Assembly: GCA_964410945.1 (NCBI GenBank)
Contig: CAYPJE010000010.1
Location: 26,019 to 90,018 of the forward strand
DNA length: 64,000 nt
Origin: CAYPJE01 sp964410945
GTDB taxonomy: Bacteria; Fidelibacterota; Marinisomatia; Marinisomatales; TCS56
Direction: 5' to 3'
The notes below the pieces were generated by a model. That model saw nothing but the letters and a program-made list of their open reading frames with translations. It made no database searches and was not told the DNA's origin. Below, in pieces: positions 63,868-64,000 of the stretch; within the stretch, counting starts at the first letter, position 1; the number at the start of each line of letters is the position of its first letter. A program made the translations under genes and the position numbers.

Positions 63868-63980
63868 TTCCCAGAGATCTTCCAGAGCTCTTCCATGCAG
63901 ACCTTCCCAAAGTTGTCCCAAGCCCTTCCAGAGCCCTGCCAGAGCCTCCCAGAGGTAGCCCAGACCTCCCAACATTGGAG
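63868..63980. repeat. degenerate short tandem repeat at the window edge
   Basis: Repeated CTTCCCAGAG / CTTCCAGAGC / CTGCCAGAGC / CTCCCAGAGG units about 10-11 bp long, in pairs of about 21 bp. Read on the minus strand they would code a heptad LWEGLxx pattern. It is cut by the window end, so full extent is unknown. Confidence 0.75.
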
Positions 63981-64000
63981 AGTTCTTCATTTCTGGAGGT

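Noticed and set aside
63781..63990. 69-residue minus-strand frame in the edge repeat as a gene
   Set aside because: Made of the tandem repeat, no SD, and it runs into recG; kept as a repeat finding instead.
1..64000. tRNA, rRNA or CRISPR array
   Set aside because: I looked through the intergenic stretches and saw no T-loop/acceptor pattern, rRNA segment or spaced direct repeats that would support any of these.

Overview
The window is one stretch of a bacterial chromosome, most likely from the Fibrobacteres-Chlorobi-Bacteroidetes (FCB) superphylum and plausibly Candidatus Marinimicrobia or a relative. The signs are two type IX secretion sorting domains with an N-[FY]-PNPFNP core, many lipoproteins, generally modest Shine-Dalgarno (SD) sites, and an rpsU leader with an exceptionally strong SD. 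The phylum is inferred from protein style, not from a marker-gene tree.

Layout. 1-5157 (minus strand): partial ligA, a lipoprotein with an apparent CTG start, a class V aminotransferase/cysteine desulfurase-like enzyme, two small exported proteins and an SLH/TPR lipoprotein. 5361-28849 (plus): a closely spaced gene train of FlgT/LPP20-like and CsgG-like exported factors, a TlpA thioredoxin, a 5.6-thousand-residue secreted beta-helix/FN3/Ig protein with a type IX sorting tail, a FecR protein and a CHASE2 adenylate cyclase. 28854-32575: XRE regulator, mtaB and an ABC-F ATPase. About 32640-36600: a visibly AT-rich island flanked by short inverted repeats, holding a broken adhesin, a beta-propeller lipoprotein, an internally deleted IS256-type element and a methyltransferase.

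36822-41374: SLC13 transporter, membrane protein, rpsU and a phosphohexomutase. 41434-48166: a bacterial microcompartment (BMC) locus with a SorC-type regulator and tandem operator, an RpiB-DERA fusion, two BMC-T, one BMC-H and three BMC-P shell proteins and a CoA-acylating aldehyde dehydrogenase. This matches the sugar-phosphate-utilising class: deoxyribose-5-phosphate would be cleaved to glyceraldehyde-3-phosphate and acetaldehyde, and the acetaldehyde oxidised to acetyl-CoA in the shell. 48226-49759: a hypothetical gene and an ORF6N DNA-binding gene with three related palindromes.

50096-63814: a tiny lysine-rich protein, a PHP lipoprotein, an M14 carboxypeptidase with sorting tail, GNAT, RlmD, a K+ channel with RCK domain followed 7 bp later by a cyclic-nucleotide-binding protein, valS, a DUF4139 protein and recG. 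The right edge enters a degenerate tandem repeat.

Best candidates for undescribed biology: (1) the ORF6N gene with near-identical long palindromes at its promoter, inside its coding region and before the next gene; (2) the 23-kb operon joining a giant secreted protein to CsgG/FlgT-like factors and a FecR-CHASE2-cyclase sensor; (3) the BMC locus with a bifunctional fusion core whose linker looks like an encapsulation peptide, and a hairpin-bounded repeat between shell and enzyme genes.
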